Origin: Pseudofabraea citricarpa
Taxonomy: Eukaryota; Ascomycota; Leotiomycetes; Helotiales; Dermateaceae
Direction: 5' to 3'
DNA length: 64,000 bases
Assembly: GCA_029641185.1 (NCBI GenBank)
Contig: JAPWGK010000003.1
Span: 496,001-560,000, forward strand
Shown piece after piece: positions 36,284-49,027 of the stretch; the stretch's first letter is position 1, and each line of letters begins with the position of its first letter. The notes below the pieces were generated by a model, which saw only the letters and a program-made list of their open reading frames with translations, ran no database searches and was not told where the DNA came from. The translations under genes and the position numbers were made by a program.

Positions 36284-36909
36284 GATAGCTTGCGGCTCAA
36301 AAATGAGACGGAAACACGAGCGGATGAAAGTATGGAATGTGGGAGAAGGGAGAAATTTATAGTTCTGCATATACGTGGCGTCAGTGATTCGCGTGGTCGA
36401 GTGATAATCTGCCCAAGCCTTGTGCCTTGTTCCCCGAACGAACAACAGAGCAAGCTGGTTCACCGGGTTTTGAATGCCGGCACTTGGGCTCATTCTGGGA
36501 AAACCCGGTGGGCGTGACATAGGGCTCAGAGAAAACAATATGCTGGCTCACTTGGTCTCAAGATAGGAGAATATAGTTGTTCCAACATCCGACTTTCTTC
36601 CGGTGACGATTAATTCTGATCGGTCGACAAGACTCATGATATCCATGCCTTTAGTCCTACAAAGTCTACCTACAGATCTTTTCAAGTCTTTCAATATCTT
36701 CTAGTCTAGGAGTCGCCTAGATCATAGACCCCTTGAAAGCAGACATCTTTCTTGATCAAAATACCGTCACGGTAGACACACGGTATTAAGCGATGGACAA
36801 AAGGGTTGAATGAGAATCATAGTAAATATAGCATTGGTGAATACCGATAAATCTACCCTAATAAACAAAGCAAGATCAAGGAACACGAAGAAGAAGCAAA
36901 AGGGAAGGA
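36284..36909. other. Intergenic between convergent genes
   Basis: A 600-bp spacer between the second transcription factor and the HeLo-like gene, which converge here. No gene supported. Confidence 0.5.
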
Positions 36910-37974
36910 TCACGAGTAATCCTCGGTGTAATACGACTTCGGCTTCTCGATGTCCTTTCCCTCCTCCTCGTCGAAAACCCAGCTCCCTTGAGCCTGCTTC
37001 TGACGCACCCCCAGTCCCATGAATGCACTAAAAGACTCAGCATCCATATTCCCACCCGAAAATCTCGCCCGGTCCCTCACCTCCGAGTTTTGGATGATGT
37101 GCTTCCTGGCACCTCTGGGCACTTTGCCCACATCGCCCAGATGCATGAGCGCATCGTCGTACGCCTTATTCGCAATGAACGTGTGACCAGTTGAATCGCT
37201 CACGCTCCGGGTGACTTCGTCGCAGAGTTCAACACAATACTCAAGCACCAACTTTTGTTCTTCGGCTGCGAGCTTTTGCGCTGTGAGGTTCGCTTCTACC
37301 TGCTCGCGCATACCATCGTCCATGAACTTGAGCGTATTGAAGGATCCGGTTAGATCGGCAATTCGTTGATCGACTTCTTGGAGCGATTTGCCGAGCGGAG
37401 CCATGGCGATGTCGAACTGTTTGTCAAGTTTCTCGATTGCTTCTGAGTTGGCGGAAAGTGAGGATCTGTTTAGTCTGTTAGCGACGAGAGAAAACGAAAA
37501 GGTAGGGTAATGAGAGAGTGCTAACAAGGTGATAAATTGCAACTCAAGCCCAAGAGTGACCTTCCAGCTATCGAGCTTTCCCTTGAAGTCATTGAGTGTT
37601 GACTCGTTGAACCACTTCTTGAACGCATCGCGGAAGCTCTTCTTGCCATCCTTGTTCATGTTGGACATGACCTTGTCTAGTTCGACTTGAAAGTTCTTGC
37701 ACGCATTTTCGCACTGTTTCAGAGGGCGTTCGGTTTTCTTCAAGCTGAATGTCTGGCCTGGGGAAAGAGTGTCTGGATTTCGCTTTCGTTCCTGGAGCAC
37801 ACCTTCCAGCTGGCCCAGAATATCATTAAGTGAGTTTAGCTCAGTGGCTAGATTCGTCAGTGCTTCTGGAGCATCTTTGAGAGTACTGATGAAGCTGTGC
37901 AGAGCCTTGCTGCACCCTAGTGCTGCACCAGCCACTCCAAGGACGCTCGCCGTAACACTGAGAGGGTCTGCCAT
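36910..37974 (-). CDS. HeLo-like / PigL_N-type protein (fungal STAND-associated N-terminal domain)
   Basis: Two exons (37974-37526 and 37465-36910) give 334 residues. The start MADPLSVTASVLGVAGAAL is the hallmark of the PigL_N/Helo_like_N family, a helical domain found at the N-terminus of fungal NLR-like STAND proteins and as free-standing effectors. The next 200 residues are helical and charged. Residues 282-289 read RARFSGGN, followed by MDAESFSAFMG, a tail I have seen in other members. There is no ATPase domain. The gene lies directly downstream of, and on the same strand as, a NACHT-ankyrin gene, an arrangement like NLR-effector pairs in fungal programmed cell death. Function here is not shown by the sequence. 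Confidence 0.75.
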   Translation of the reverse strand: MADPLSVTASVLGVAGAALGCSKALHSFISTLKDAPEALTNLATELNSLNDILGQLEGVLQERKRNPDTLSPGQTFSLKKTERPLKQCENACKNFQVELDKVMSNMNKDGKKSFRDAFKKWFNESTLNDFKGKLDSWKVTLGLELQFITLLALSHYPTFSFSLVANRLNRSSLSANSEAIEKLDKQFDIAMAPLGKSLQEVDQRIADLTGSFNTLKFMDDGMREQVEANLTAQKLAAEEQKLVLEYCVELCDEVTRSVSDSTGHTFIANKAYDDALMHLGDVGKVPRGARKHIIQNSEVRDRARFSGGNMDAESFSAFMGLGVRQKQAQGSWVFDEEEGKDIEKPKSYYTEDYS

Positions 37975-38470
37975 TAATTACGCACAGTCAAAAGATAAGC
38001 AATACCAGAAAGAAGTTGGATTTTGTTGACCATCCCGGGAATCTAAAGGTTATGAGCAAATATACAAAATGGAAACACAGCCTCTGTGACGTCCCGTTTT
38101 TCAGCCGCAGCAGCAAATGGGCGTTTGCAGGAGTTCCCGAAAAGGCATGTCGCATATACTTGTTTTGCAGTCATTGGCCACACCTCCCATGTAGAGGTGG
38201 GGGTATTACCCACCTGACGAGGCTGGTGGTGTATCTTGGGCCAACACTCACAGATGTGATGTTTTCAGGAAAGTGGCTTAGCCGGTTGCATCAGGCCGCA
38301 TTTGATCTGCCACAAGACAAATAGGCATCTTCTCTTGAGAGATTCACCAGGATACACTTCTACTGACAGGAATCGATAGGTATCTTGCATATCAAGCCAT
38401 AAGATTCAAACCTCAAAATCGGTATATTCCTCTTGATCGCATTCTTGATATAATTGACACTCTGTAAACA
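37975..38470. other. Short spacer between the HeLo-like and NACHT genes
   Basis: No gene supported. The segment presumably contains the terminator of the NACHT gene and the promoter of the HeLo-like gene. Confidence 0.5.
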
Positions 38471-41400
38471 TCACCACCACCTCCTTGAGCTACGATTTTG
38501 CCGTTCTTCACTTCCCCCACTCTCTCGCGTTTTATGGCGTCTTCGCGCAGTCTCAGATCTTGGTGGTTCTCCCTGTGGGTGATGTGGACTGTCTTTGTAG
38601 CCCTTGTCCTTTGCATCTTTTGTGTTCTGCTGCGGCTTTTTATCTCGGGTAGAGGTTCTCACCCGACGGGCTTTGTTTTCCTCACCTGGAAATTCTTGGG
38701 CTTTGCGGTGTGAGGAGTTGTAGAAACGTGGAGTTTCGGCTTCTGGCTCCGTTCGTAGATTTTCTCTGTGATACATTTCTGTACCAAGCCCTTCTACATT
38801 ATCCGTTGGCTCTGGAAATGGAAAACCTTCTCTGATATTAGTAGGGTCTTCTGCGTCGTCTTCCCAGATAACCATATGCATAAAGTTCTCGCCGTCGTAA
38901 ACTCTCCTGAGAATGCTCCTTATCAACTGTAGCGGCGTCTCCCCTTCGTGGTTCTTAATCTTGAGGTCTGCATGCCGAGCAATTAGAAGCTTTGTCGCTT
39001 CTTTCTTGCTCTCATAGACGGCTCGATGGAGTGGTGTATAGCCATCCCGGTCCTGTAAGTTGATATCCCAGCCATTGTTTAACAGCCATATAATTGCTGG
39101 TAAATTTTCAAGTTTTACAGCGATGTGTAATGCCATTCTGCCATCAAGCCGAAACCTCGACCGTGTATTGGCCGATACAAAACCGGTAGAATAGCCATTA
39201 CTTCCAGCGTTGACTTCGCGCCCTAAGAGAACTTGAAAATGTAAAGGGTTCCAGCTTCTTACAGCACGCCAGAGGAGACTGAATTCTTCCGGGGAGCCTT
39301 CCTCGTGCGAATCAATTGCTCCGCAATCCAGGAGCAATTCTATCATTGCCTGGCTCCCATATTCAATTCCGATGCGAAGAGGGCTATCGCGACCCTGTTC
39401 GCCCACACGCCACCTGGCATGTTTGTATGAATTTATATCAGCGCCTGCGTCAAGTAATAACTTGACATTGTTGTAGTTATTATAGGCGACTGCCTGTTCA
39501 ATTGGCGATAGATGCGGGACGCTTAATTCTACCTCAAAGACCCATCTAAGTCCCGATGTAGCCTTGCTCTCATTAAGAACTCGTTTAGCTTCTAGAAGAG
39601 CTTCGAGAAGTAGGCTGCTGTTTGATTTGTTTCGCATAGTAACATGCAGGATTGCGCGTCTCAATGTAGTGTCCCAAACAACAGGGTCTTTCCAAAACTT
39701 GTTTTCAAGTAGCCATTTTGTACTGTCCTGGTCTCCGTTACCCGCCGCGAGTTCGAGGAGAGTTGTACCGTCATATAAAGCCTCGTTCAAGTCGATGCAT
39801 GGATAGTCTACCATTTTGCGAAGTACTATCTGCCATCCTTCCGAGCATGCTATAAAGCTAGGGCTCGGGAGTCTCTCTGTACTATATTTTCTGTTAACCA
39901 GCCAAAGTTTCTCCCAGGCTTTATAAGATAGCGGCCTCCAAAAGCTACTCTCGTTCATCAGCTCAGACAGTTTTTGGCCCCAATACCTGAAAGCGGTGCT
40001 GAGCTCCTTAGAGGGTTCGAAAAAAAAGCATCTGATAAAATCCCACTGCCGTGTTTGGATAAGGTTGTTACAGTGAGTGATCCAGTAGGCTACGGCATAA
40101 TACTCAAAAGTCTTATGCTGTTTCGCCATAATGTCGCTGACGAAAACGGCCCCAGACCTACTCGTAATGACAGCGAGGCATTTCTTCAATGCTACAGAGT
40201 GAATCGCTTCCGCAGAGAATATTTGCAGCTTCTCGAAGAACTCACGTACCGAGAGATGGGCAAAGCGAAAGACTTTGAGTATGCTGTCAAGAACTACGAG
40301 GTTGTGACATGCTGCTAGAATGTCTTGAGCCTCGATCTTAACGTGCTTCCCGTTTACCTGGTAAGCTACAGCAGATACGAACTCCTCCACAGATAGAGGT
40401 CGCTGCGCGCATAGAAGCCATGTCAGCGCTCGAATGGCTAGTCCTTTGCTTCTCTCCCCCGCGCGTTCTATTCGACAGAATAGTGCAAAGTATGACGACT
40501 CCAGGCTGTCGGGAAGCTTTCCTAGCTCAGCGATAATGTCTTCCTCGTATATCATTCGATGGGGATCACAAAGATTTTCTATCTGTAATTTCACCCATTG
40601 AAACCTGATACATTATTAGCTACGGCTAGTCTTCAAGAAGGCTCGGAAAAGGGAACGCACATAGCATCTGACTTCTGCAGGAGGATCTCCATTATCTTCT
40701 CTTTTGTAGCAAGACTTATATTGCCCCTTAAAAGTCGTCTGCTTACTATTGCTTCATCAATCTCCTTCTGAATATACCTACTTATATCATCATGATTGTC
40801 GCTCGCTTCTATAAACAATTTTGGGGAATTTTGAAAGCGTCGTACGAGATCGTCGTCATCACGACTAGAAACGAACACTCGGAGCACGCTTGAGGATCGC
40901 TTTAATAAGGTTTCCAAGCTCTTGAACAGTAAATGACGCTTCTGTTTATTGCATTCGTCTAGGCCATCTAAAATAATTGTTGCTGATCTTTCATCAAGTA
41001 GTTTGACAATCAAGTCTTCGCACTCAGGGATGCCTAGCTTTGGAGGATTGTGACCATGCTCGACAAGGTACCGTTTGTAAGTCTTAGAAACTGCTGCATG
41101 TACTCTCTGCTCTGCTGGGTTATATGCCAGTTGTTTAAGGATGGTGCGCAGTATATGTTCTGGATCTGCTCGTTCTGGTTCGCTTTCATCTCTAGAGCAG
41201 TAAAAGTATGCAAGGTGGCTATGTAACGACCACCTTGGAATCTGTGTTCTAATGGATTCAATCACAGCATATGTCAACCGGCTTTTGCCAGTTCCCGCTG
41301 TACAAATTAGTAGGCGTTCAAAATTTGCGGCCTTGGAGGACTCACGAGACCCGTGAAGCCACAACACAGAGGAGGTCGGGGATTGCTGCCACTGTTGAAA

Positions 41401-41794
41401 TTGCTCTTTCTTCAACAGCCACTGCCCGGAAAGCTTCAAAAAGTCCACACCCATTGCACGATGTTGATCGGCATATTGAATAATGGATAGCCACGTCAAT
41501 ACCTTGTCGCGTAAGTTGTCTATTTATGCATAAGCTGAGCAGTACTAAAACACAGATTTTATGACACTTGCCATCAAGATGTTCGTCCAAAAGCGGATTT
41601 GTCGCATTGATGACATCTCCAACATGGACACGATTCAGCTCGCCGCTCACTTGTACCTGGCTGATAACTTGAGGCCTATCCGCGTGGACTCTTCGAGTCT
41701 TTGACTTCAAGCCAGTGGGATCCGTCGAACTTGGAATCGATCCATACGACCTGGAGTGAATCTCAGCCTTGTCAGCAGAGTCGCCCGAATCCAT
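38471..41794 (-). CDS. NACHT-ankyrin STAND protein (fungal NLR-like)
   Basis: Four exons (41794-41572, 41519-41346, 41297-40661, 40604-38471) give 1055 residues. After a disordered N-terminus, a motif RVHVGDV lies at residues 55-61. The NACHT NTPase follows: Walker A GSPGTGKS at about 131-138, created by splicing, and Walker B IILDGLDE at about 240-247. A winged-helix-like segment comes next, then about six ankyrin units; clear ones include SPIEQAVAYNNYNNVKLLL, MALHIAVKLENLPAIIWLL and TPLHRAVYESKKEATKLL. The last 90 residues are basic and low in complexity. Such proteins act as ligand-triggered oligomeric switches in allorecognition and immunity. The first intron starts with GCAAGT; that choice gives an uninterrupted frame. 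No N-terminal effector domain is fused; the HeLo-like protein is encoded by the adjacent gene. Confidence 0.88.
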
Positions 41795-41979
41795 TGTGAA
41801 GCTGCCACCAGACTGGTGCTTAACGAACGATGCGACTTCGTAAAGGATGTACCCAATGCTGGATTGTTGGTGGATATGATTAGTAGGCAGTGATCACGGC
41901 ACGAAAATGAAAGAATGTAAATGACATCTCGAGAACATCTCGTACGGTGATGAACGTGGCAGCCGCCCCCAAAAGCATT

Positions 41980-42198
41980 TCACGAATCACGTTGCATCAG
42001 CCCCTCAGCCGCACGAATCACATCTTCTAGCGTACGGGTTGTTCCGAAACAAGCAAGGCCAGCGATGTCTCCTTCTGTTAGAACAAGAAGCTTTTCACTT
42101 GTGAGGTGTTGACCTAGAGTTTGTAGGGAAGACGGAGAGAACAAGTTGGTCATACTGGACATTGACATGGTCATGTGACCTGGAATGCTGTCCGGCAT
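41980..42198 (-). CDS. Small hypothetical protein (72 residues)
   Basis: A minus-strand frame from an ATG at 42198 encodes 72 residues, with several further methionines near the start and a C-terminal half that looks like structured, soluble protein (LTEGDIAGLACFG, then RTLEDVIRAAEG). I do not recognise a family. A strong GTAAGT donor lies just upstream on the same strand, so a 5' exon or leader intron is possible. The gene would lie head to head with the helicase. Codon content looks coding, but no motif proves it. Confidence 0.35.
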   Translation of the reverse strand: MPDSIPGHMTMSMSSMTNLFSPSSLQTLGQHLTSEKLLVLTEGDIAGLACFGTTRTLEDVIRAAEGLMQRDS

Positions 42199-42574
42199 AT
42201 CGTAAGCTTTGACGGTCCAAAATGGAAATCTGCATCTGTTACTTACATAGCTACTCGGAGTCGTTCGAATATAATGATTTGCACAATGCCCTGGGACGGA
42301 GATGTGGGACGGCATTATCATGTGACCCACAAAATCACAAACGCGCTTTGGGCTGCCTGAGAAGCTCAGAAAGGCTCAACAGAAGACAGACAACAGACAA
42401 ACACACTCCTCCCACCACACCACCGCCATCTCAACAACTGCACAACACTGTGTCTCTACATTCTTCGCAGTCCACTCTGCTGCCTCGCCGACACCAACAG
42501 AAAGCACCACCTCAAGAGGACTAGAGATCAACACATGGGCAGCACGTTCTTAATTTCAGATTAACGCCACGATC
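42199..42574. other. Promoter region of the DDX60-like helicase
   Basis: No additional gene supported. The last 200 bp before the helicase ATG is rich in CA and CACC, typical of fungal 5' leaders. Confidence 0.4.
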
Positions 42575-45500
42575 ATGGCGGATGTGGATGTGGCTGTGCC
42601 TGTGCCTGGCCAGGAGCCGCCTCACGCACCGCAATCCATTCTCAGTTGGTATGACAGCACACGCCCTATGTGGATCGATCTTGTCGGAGATTATGCTGGC
42701 AAGGAATTGTTTCTTATAGAGGGAGACTCCCTTCTTAAGGAATGCTTTGAGGATGAGAGAATCGACTTTGACGGTACTTCCTCTCTTATCATTCATTACT
42801 TGGCTGTTTGGATACTCGCTAACGACCATAGATGGATTCCAACTACTCCATGCTGTCTATGTTGTGGAACGCTTCGTTGAGAACTTGGTCAAACGCCATT
42901 GCCAGTTCCACATCGCCTTTTTTGCTGAAAATGCGAATCTATGCATCCCACACGGTGCTCACATCAGCAAGTGGCCACGATATCTACTTGCAAGGTCAGT
43001 CATTATTCGTCACTTGACTCTTCGTCTCCCATTAGCAGAGACAAGTATAGAGGTTTCCGAATTTCCTTCCTTGAATAGCATGGAGTTCAAGGACTATCTT
43101 CATGTCTCCCCAATCCATTTCGTCATGGTCCACGATGGAGCATCCAAGCCAAATGTCGAAGGCAACGAAGATGTCGCCAAATTTTCCAGAATCTTACTTC
43201 GTGGCATCATATGGGCATTCAATACCCACAAGCTGAATGTGGCTTTAATTAACCGCATCGAGTTTAGAGACTCAAAGGTCTTTACTATGATAGTGGAAAG
43301 TTTTACCCCACCAAGCAAGCTGAAGTTATTGATGACCACGAAGTTTGTTGACGAGATCAAAGCAACACAAGAATTGCTAGGAAAGTACCAGACCACAGAG
43401 CCATCAGATGAACCTGTCGAGTTGTTACCATTGAAGTCTGGCGCAGACCTGAGTCAAAGTTCTTATCTTGTGGCACATGCCGTCGGAAGTATTTTGGAAG
43501 ACGAAGATGCAAATGTTTTCCTCGCCTCGGCATTCATACTTCATCGGCTGCTCTTAGAAAAAGTCTCCCTGGCCCAAAGAAGATTACCTCTTGTCACCTT
43601 TGACAAAGACTATGAGCAAGAGATTGAAGAATTTCTCGCCGAGTTCTCAGAAAATGCTCGGGGAATAATCGACAGCCCTGCATGGGCCACCTTTGTCAAG
43701 TCCCAAGAGGATGCAGAGGATGATCATATTATTGACCTGATTGACGGCCGTTTTTTCCGAGTTATTATTCAATCCCTGAAAGACGGGAAATTGAAGGCTG
43801 ACATCGCTGCTACACTTGGCGATGATTGGACAATCACATCTCGAATAGTAAAGGCTATATCAGACGAAGAGCTTTCACTAAAAGTACCGACTGACGACGC
43901 ACCTGAATCCTGTAAAGCAGATGCCGAAAATGGTGATCTTACTGAAGATTCAGAAGAACTGACAGTGCTGCCATTTTCGAGTACTGTTTTTGACAAGCAT
44001 TTGGAATGTATTCATGTCACAACGGACGATTCTCTCGCCACTCGTATGGGAGCTTTGAGGGTCTACAGGGAAACTTCCCATTGGCACAATCATCGAAAGC
44101 CCCTGAACCCAAAGCTTCCGCCAGTGGCAAAGGTCTCCAAATGGAAGTATGTTTTCCCGAGAATCTCTTAATTTCACCCGCGTGTAACTCTCACAAACAA
44201 ATGGCTAACGAAAATAGAAATCCACTGAGACTGAACCAATTTTACATGAGTGAAATGACTTCGTACGCCGCAAGCTTGACAGGTGCAAAGGGCAAGATTC
44301 TAGAACCAGAAACCATAACGGTAGGACCAAAGCGCCTGGTAAAACTTGTCGAGGAAAAACCAGCAAAGCCTTCAAAGCCCGAAAAGGCCGAGAAGAAATC
44401 GAAGAAAGATGAGTTAGCAGAGGTATGTATCGAATGCCCTCCATCCATACTCAATTCCTATCTTCCCCCTGTCGGCCTGGGTTTGGCTTCAACATGTAGA
44501 TTTAACTTTTATCTAGGCCAAAGCTTCAGCATCTGGACCAGCAAAGAAGGGAACCAAGAAGGCAGCTGCAGGTCTTTCGAAGAAAGAACAGATGATCGCC
44601 GACAACAAAGAACGCAAGGGCAGTTCGGAAGCTGATAAAGTTTTCAATGCTTGGTCAATGGTCATGAAGAACCTGGATCTTGTTTCAGATATCCAGGACC
44701 GCTATCTAAGAGCAACCAGCTACTTGAACAATTTGGATTCTACGAAAGCTTCATATTTGGAGGCTGAAGTGAACACATATATCCTTCAGTCTTTACTAAA
44801 CTGGTGGGCAGATTATTGCAAAGCAGGCAAGAAAGCTGCAGGTCATCATGTAGTGGCATTGATTTGGACAACTGTTAGATTGATTTGCTCCTCCTCTTCA
44901 CCCATAACCAAGGAAACTATACTCCACGTAACAAAAGTCTGCACTCTCCTAGGGATTACCGACGCCTTGACGACTCTGACCCCTTCCGGGCCCGATAGAA
45001 AGTTGTCATTCACTTTTAAATATCCCACGTCGACACAAAACCTCCGCATAGAACTCAGTCAGACCGAGTTCCAACTAAATCACTGCGGGCCATATATGGA
45101 TCGGATGCTTGATGCAAAGCCAGATCCTCGTGTTTCGAGTTTCGTTCCTGACGGCTGGCAAAGAGATGTTTTAGATCAATTGGACGCAAACCGAAGTGTA
45201 TTTGTGGTCGCTCCAACTTCGGCTGGTAAAACATTCATCAGTTTTTATGCAATGGAGCAAATCCTAAGAGCTGATAACGATGGAGTATTGGTCTATGTTG
45301 CACCAACCAAGGCCTTAGTGAATCAGATCGCAGCTGAAGTTCAAGGTCAGTTTTTCCTTTTTGTCCCTATATTATTTGGTCAATCTAATATAATTAGGTC
45401 GCTTCTCTAAGAAGTTCCCACAACCCGGAAAGGGTGTCTGGGCAATTCATACTCGTGATTATCGTGTCAACAACTCTACTGGCTGCCAAATTCTGGTTAC

Positions 45501-48442
45501 TGTCCCTCACATCCTTCAAATCATGCTGTTGTCGCCGTCTAACGCCAAAGCATGGGCGCCAAGAGTACGCCGAATTATTTTTGATGAAATTCATTCGATC
45601 GGCCAAGCAGAAGATGGTGTCGTCTGGGAACAACTCTTACTCTTAGCCCCATGTCCAATTGTTGCTCTTTCGGCTACTGTTGGAAATCCCGAGGCTTTTA
45701 ACGACTGGCTCACAGAAACTCAAAAGGCATCAGGATCCGATTTAAAGATGATCCAACACTCGACCAGATACTCTGATCTTCGGAAATACATGTATGAGCC
45801 ACCGAAGACGTTCAAATTCTCTGGGTTCGGCAAGTCTCATGGTGTAGGTCTTGGCTTGGACGGACTTGATGGCTTTGCGCCATTCCATCCGATTGCTTCC
45901 CTGGTTGACAAATCACGTGGAATGCCTGATGATCTTGCTTTGGAGCCTCGTGATTGTTTTACTCTTTGGACGGCGATGAGCAAATTCCAGACCAAGGATT
46001 ACAAGGTTCCTGATTCCTTAAGTCCTGCAAAGGCTCTTCCTCCATGTATTCGTAAAGTTGATATTTTTGCTTGGGAGAAGGCTTTGAAAAAAGTGCTTGT
46101 GGAGTGGATGGAGGATCATGATTCTCCATTTGACAAGGTTGTGTCGGAACTCACACCACCTGAAGCAAATGGAGTAGAAGCGCAGTCTTCGGATGTTTCG
46201 TCCTCGGCCAACTCATCAGTCACAGACAGTGATGCGGTTGATCCGTTGAATCTAGAATCGACGACTCTGCCGCTTCTATTTCAACTTCATAAACGAAGAG
46301 CTCTTCCAGCCATTCTATTCAACTATGACCGTAGTGCCTGCGAGAAAATGGCATTCACTCTTTTGGACCAGCTTGTAAGCGCAGAAAACAAGTGGAAGGA
46401 AGGGCCTCAATGGAAGAGGCTTATGGATGGATACGAGAAGTACCAGGAGTTGAGAGACAAAAAGTCGAAGAAGCCAGTCAAGCCATCAAAGAAAGGCAAC
46501 AAGGATGAAGACGACGAGGGAGGCTCTAAGACTGACCGTATGCGAGAGGAGTCCTCTGATGGTGTTTCCATATATGATTCATTTGACCCGGAAGCGCCTC
46601 AAGCCGACTTCACATTCAGCAATCCGAAATTCCTTACAAAGTCCGATTTGGATGACTACGTTCGTCAGCTTCGTCGCAAATACATCAAGGAAGAACTTAT
46701 TGACCTTTTGAAGAGAGGTATTGGAGTTCATCACGCTGGTATGAATCGAAAGTATCGTCAATGTGTTGAAATGTTGTTCAGAAAAGGGTTTCTTCGTGTC
46801 GTGATCGCAACTGGAACACTCTCCTTGGGTATCAATATGCCTTGCGCAACGGTTGTTTTCAGTGGCGACTCAGTATTCCTCACTGCGCTTAACTTCCGCC
46901 AAGCATCTGGTCGTTCTGGTCGTCGTGGTTTTGATCTTCTTGGAAATGTTGTCTTCCAAGGTATATCGAGAGAAAGAGCAAGCCGCCTGCTGAGTTCTCG
47001 TCTACCAGAGCTTACGGGTCACTTTCCAATCACTACTACTTTGGTCTTACGATTGTTCACATTATTAAACGACTCAAAGAGCTCGCCATATGCCGTGAAG
47101 GCTATCAACTCTTTGTTATCTCAACCCAGACTTTATCTCGGTGGAGAAAGTTTCAAGGAACAGGTATTGCATCATCTGAGATTCTCCATTGAGTATCTCA
47201 GAAGGAATCAGCTCCTAGGACCAGGTGGGGAGCCTGTCAACTTCACGAGTGTTGTATCACATCTTTACTTTACAGAAAACTCAAGTTTTGCATTCCATGG
47301 TCAGTCAAAAGCCCGAAATGAACTTCGAAGAATACTGCTAATTTTTACCAAGCTCTTCTCAAGGGTGGTTATTTCCACACGCTCTGCGCCGACATTGACA
47401 CAAAGGGAGATGCTGTCGTCCAAACTCTGATTTTGGTCCTCAGCCATCTGTTCGCTCGTCGTGTATGCAGAGAAGTTTATGACGAGGAAGAGGCTGAGAA
47501 GATCAAGCGTTCACCATCTATTGTCTATCTTCCAGAAATGCCCAAGGAAGCCGCAGATATTCTTCGCAAGCACAATGCCAACACGCTAGACATATTCACA
47601 ACTTATGTTAAAACATTTGCGGCTCAGCATGTCACCGAGGAAGAGAATGTTCTTCCTTTCACGAAGAGCCAAGTTGGTAACGCAAATGGCGAAGATACTA
47701 CGTCTTCTTTGGACTTCTTGCCAACTCTTCCGGCACCAAAGGCAAGATCTGCGTTTGTTGCTCTATCAGGACTTGGTGACAATTTCAAGACAATCGAAGA
47801 TCTCTGTAGCTCGACGCGAGAAGGCGTGTTCCTGGAAGCTGCAGTCATTCCACATCTGGAATTGTATCCTGATGAGACTCGCTCCCCTCTCAATGCATAC
47901 TTACTAGATTTCTTCATGCATGGTGCCGTCAAGCCTCTAGAGGAGGCCAATGGTATTCGAGCTTCAGATGTAAGTGTTTCTCTGCCAAAATATTGAATTA
48001 TACTAATCAATAATGTTAGGTTTGGTTTGCACTGAATGACTTTTCCATGGTTCTGGCGACAATTTGCACTAGTCTTGCACTGTATCTTGGTCTTGGGTCT
48101 ACTGAGGATCCAGAGATGCTCGATGTGATGGGTAGTGGAGACGCAGCCGAAAACGATGTCGATGAAGAGATTGCAGCAACTGACGTCCCTGCGCCTACAA
48201 TCGCGGCAACCCCCTCCCAGCCAGCATTTATCAAGAAGGGAAAGAAAGGTGTTGCGGAAGACTGGGGTGCTAGTGAGGACGCCATGGTCGCCGAGGAGGA
48301 CTTCTTGAAGAACGAAATGGGCGAAGAAGGTGGTAGAGGCGAGACAGACGATGAAGAGTATGAGCGTCTGATGAACGTCTATCGTGCCTTCCGTAAATTG
48401 AAGACCGAGTTTGACGAGAAGTTCAGAGCCATTTGGGCCTAA
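42575..48442 (+). CDS. DDX60/Ski2-like DExH-box RNA helicase
   Basis: Seven exons (42575-42773, 42832-44146, 44218-44422, 44517-45345, 45398-47299, 47353-47969, 48020-48442) give 1829 residues. The N-terminal 600 residues resemble the PIN-like region of DDX60. After a lysine-rich linker come the helicase motifs: APTSAGKT (I) at about 805, DEIHSIG (II) at about 911, SAT (III), GVHHAG and TGTLSLGINMP (V), and QASGRSGRRG (VI). This motif set is that of the Ski2-like superfamily 2 branch containing mammalian DDX60. A charged insertion (KKPVKPSKKG...) lies between the RecA-like domains. Mammalian DDX60 is linked to antiviral RNA sensing and translation quality control; the role of the fungal homologues is poorly defined. 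It is divergent from the NACHT gene. Confidence 0.93.
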
Positions 48443-49027
48443 GCTTGCCGTACCTTCACTCGTTTGGCACGCTTCTTTACTGTCTAGGTTTTTTGCTTGT
48501 GTATTTCGAGGTGCTGGATTTGCATATCTAGAGCCAATAAATCAATAGACCTACTTGTTTATTATGCGAAACTTCAGAAAAATTGAGGTGTTGTCAAGTG
48601 ATCCTTATTTTGACATGTTGACTAAACTCTAAATCATAGCTCTCGTCACTGACATGCCTTAGAAACGCCCAGTTTCTGAAATTGCGTTGATTCCACAGTA
48701 ATTTGGCAGTGTATCACAAGGATTCAATATAGAACAGGAAAACGTCTGCAGCTTGCCCATCACGTGTAAACCCTTTTTAAGTTCTAACTTAGGAGATGGA
48801 GGCTAATATCTTTATGAGTGAAATTAACTTAGAATAAGGCGAAGCACCTAGAAAATGTTTGAGATTGGATGCGGGAGGCTTGTTTTATTACTATTCTTGT
48901 TCTCTTATTCCATCAACTACTCATGTTTTTACAAGATTCCACATGTTTTTAGTCTCTTCAGCATAGGAATAATCACTTGTCAAACTTGAAAGTGACTTCT
49001 TTATAATATATTAACGTAATACTAAAA
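48443..49027. other. Intergenic between convergent genes
   Basis: A spacer between the 3' ends of the helicase and the membrane-protein gene. AT-rich, with no gene supported. Confidence 0.5.
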
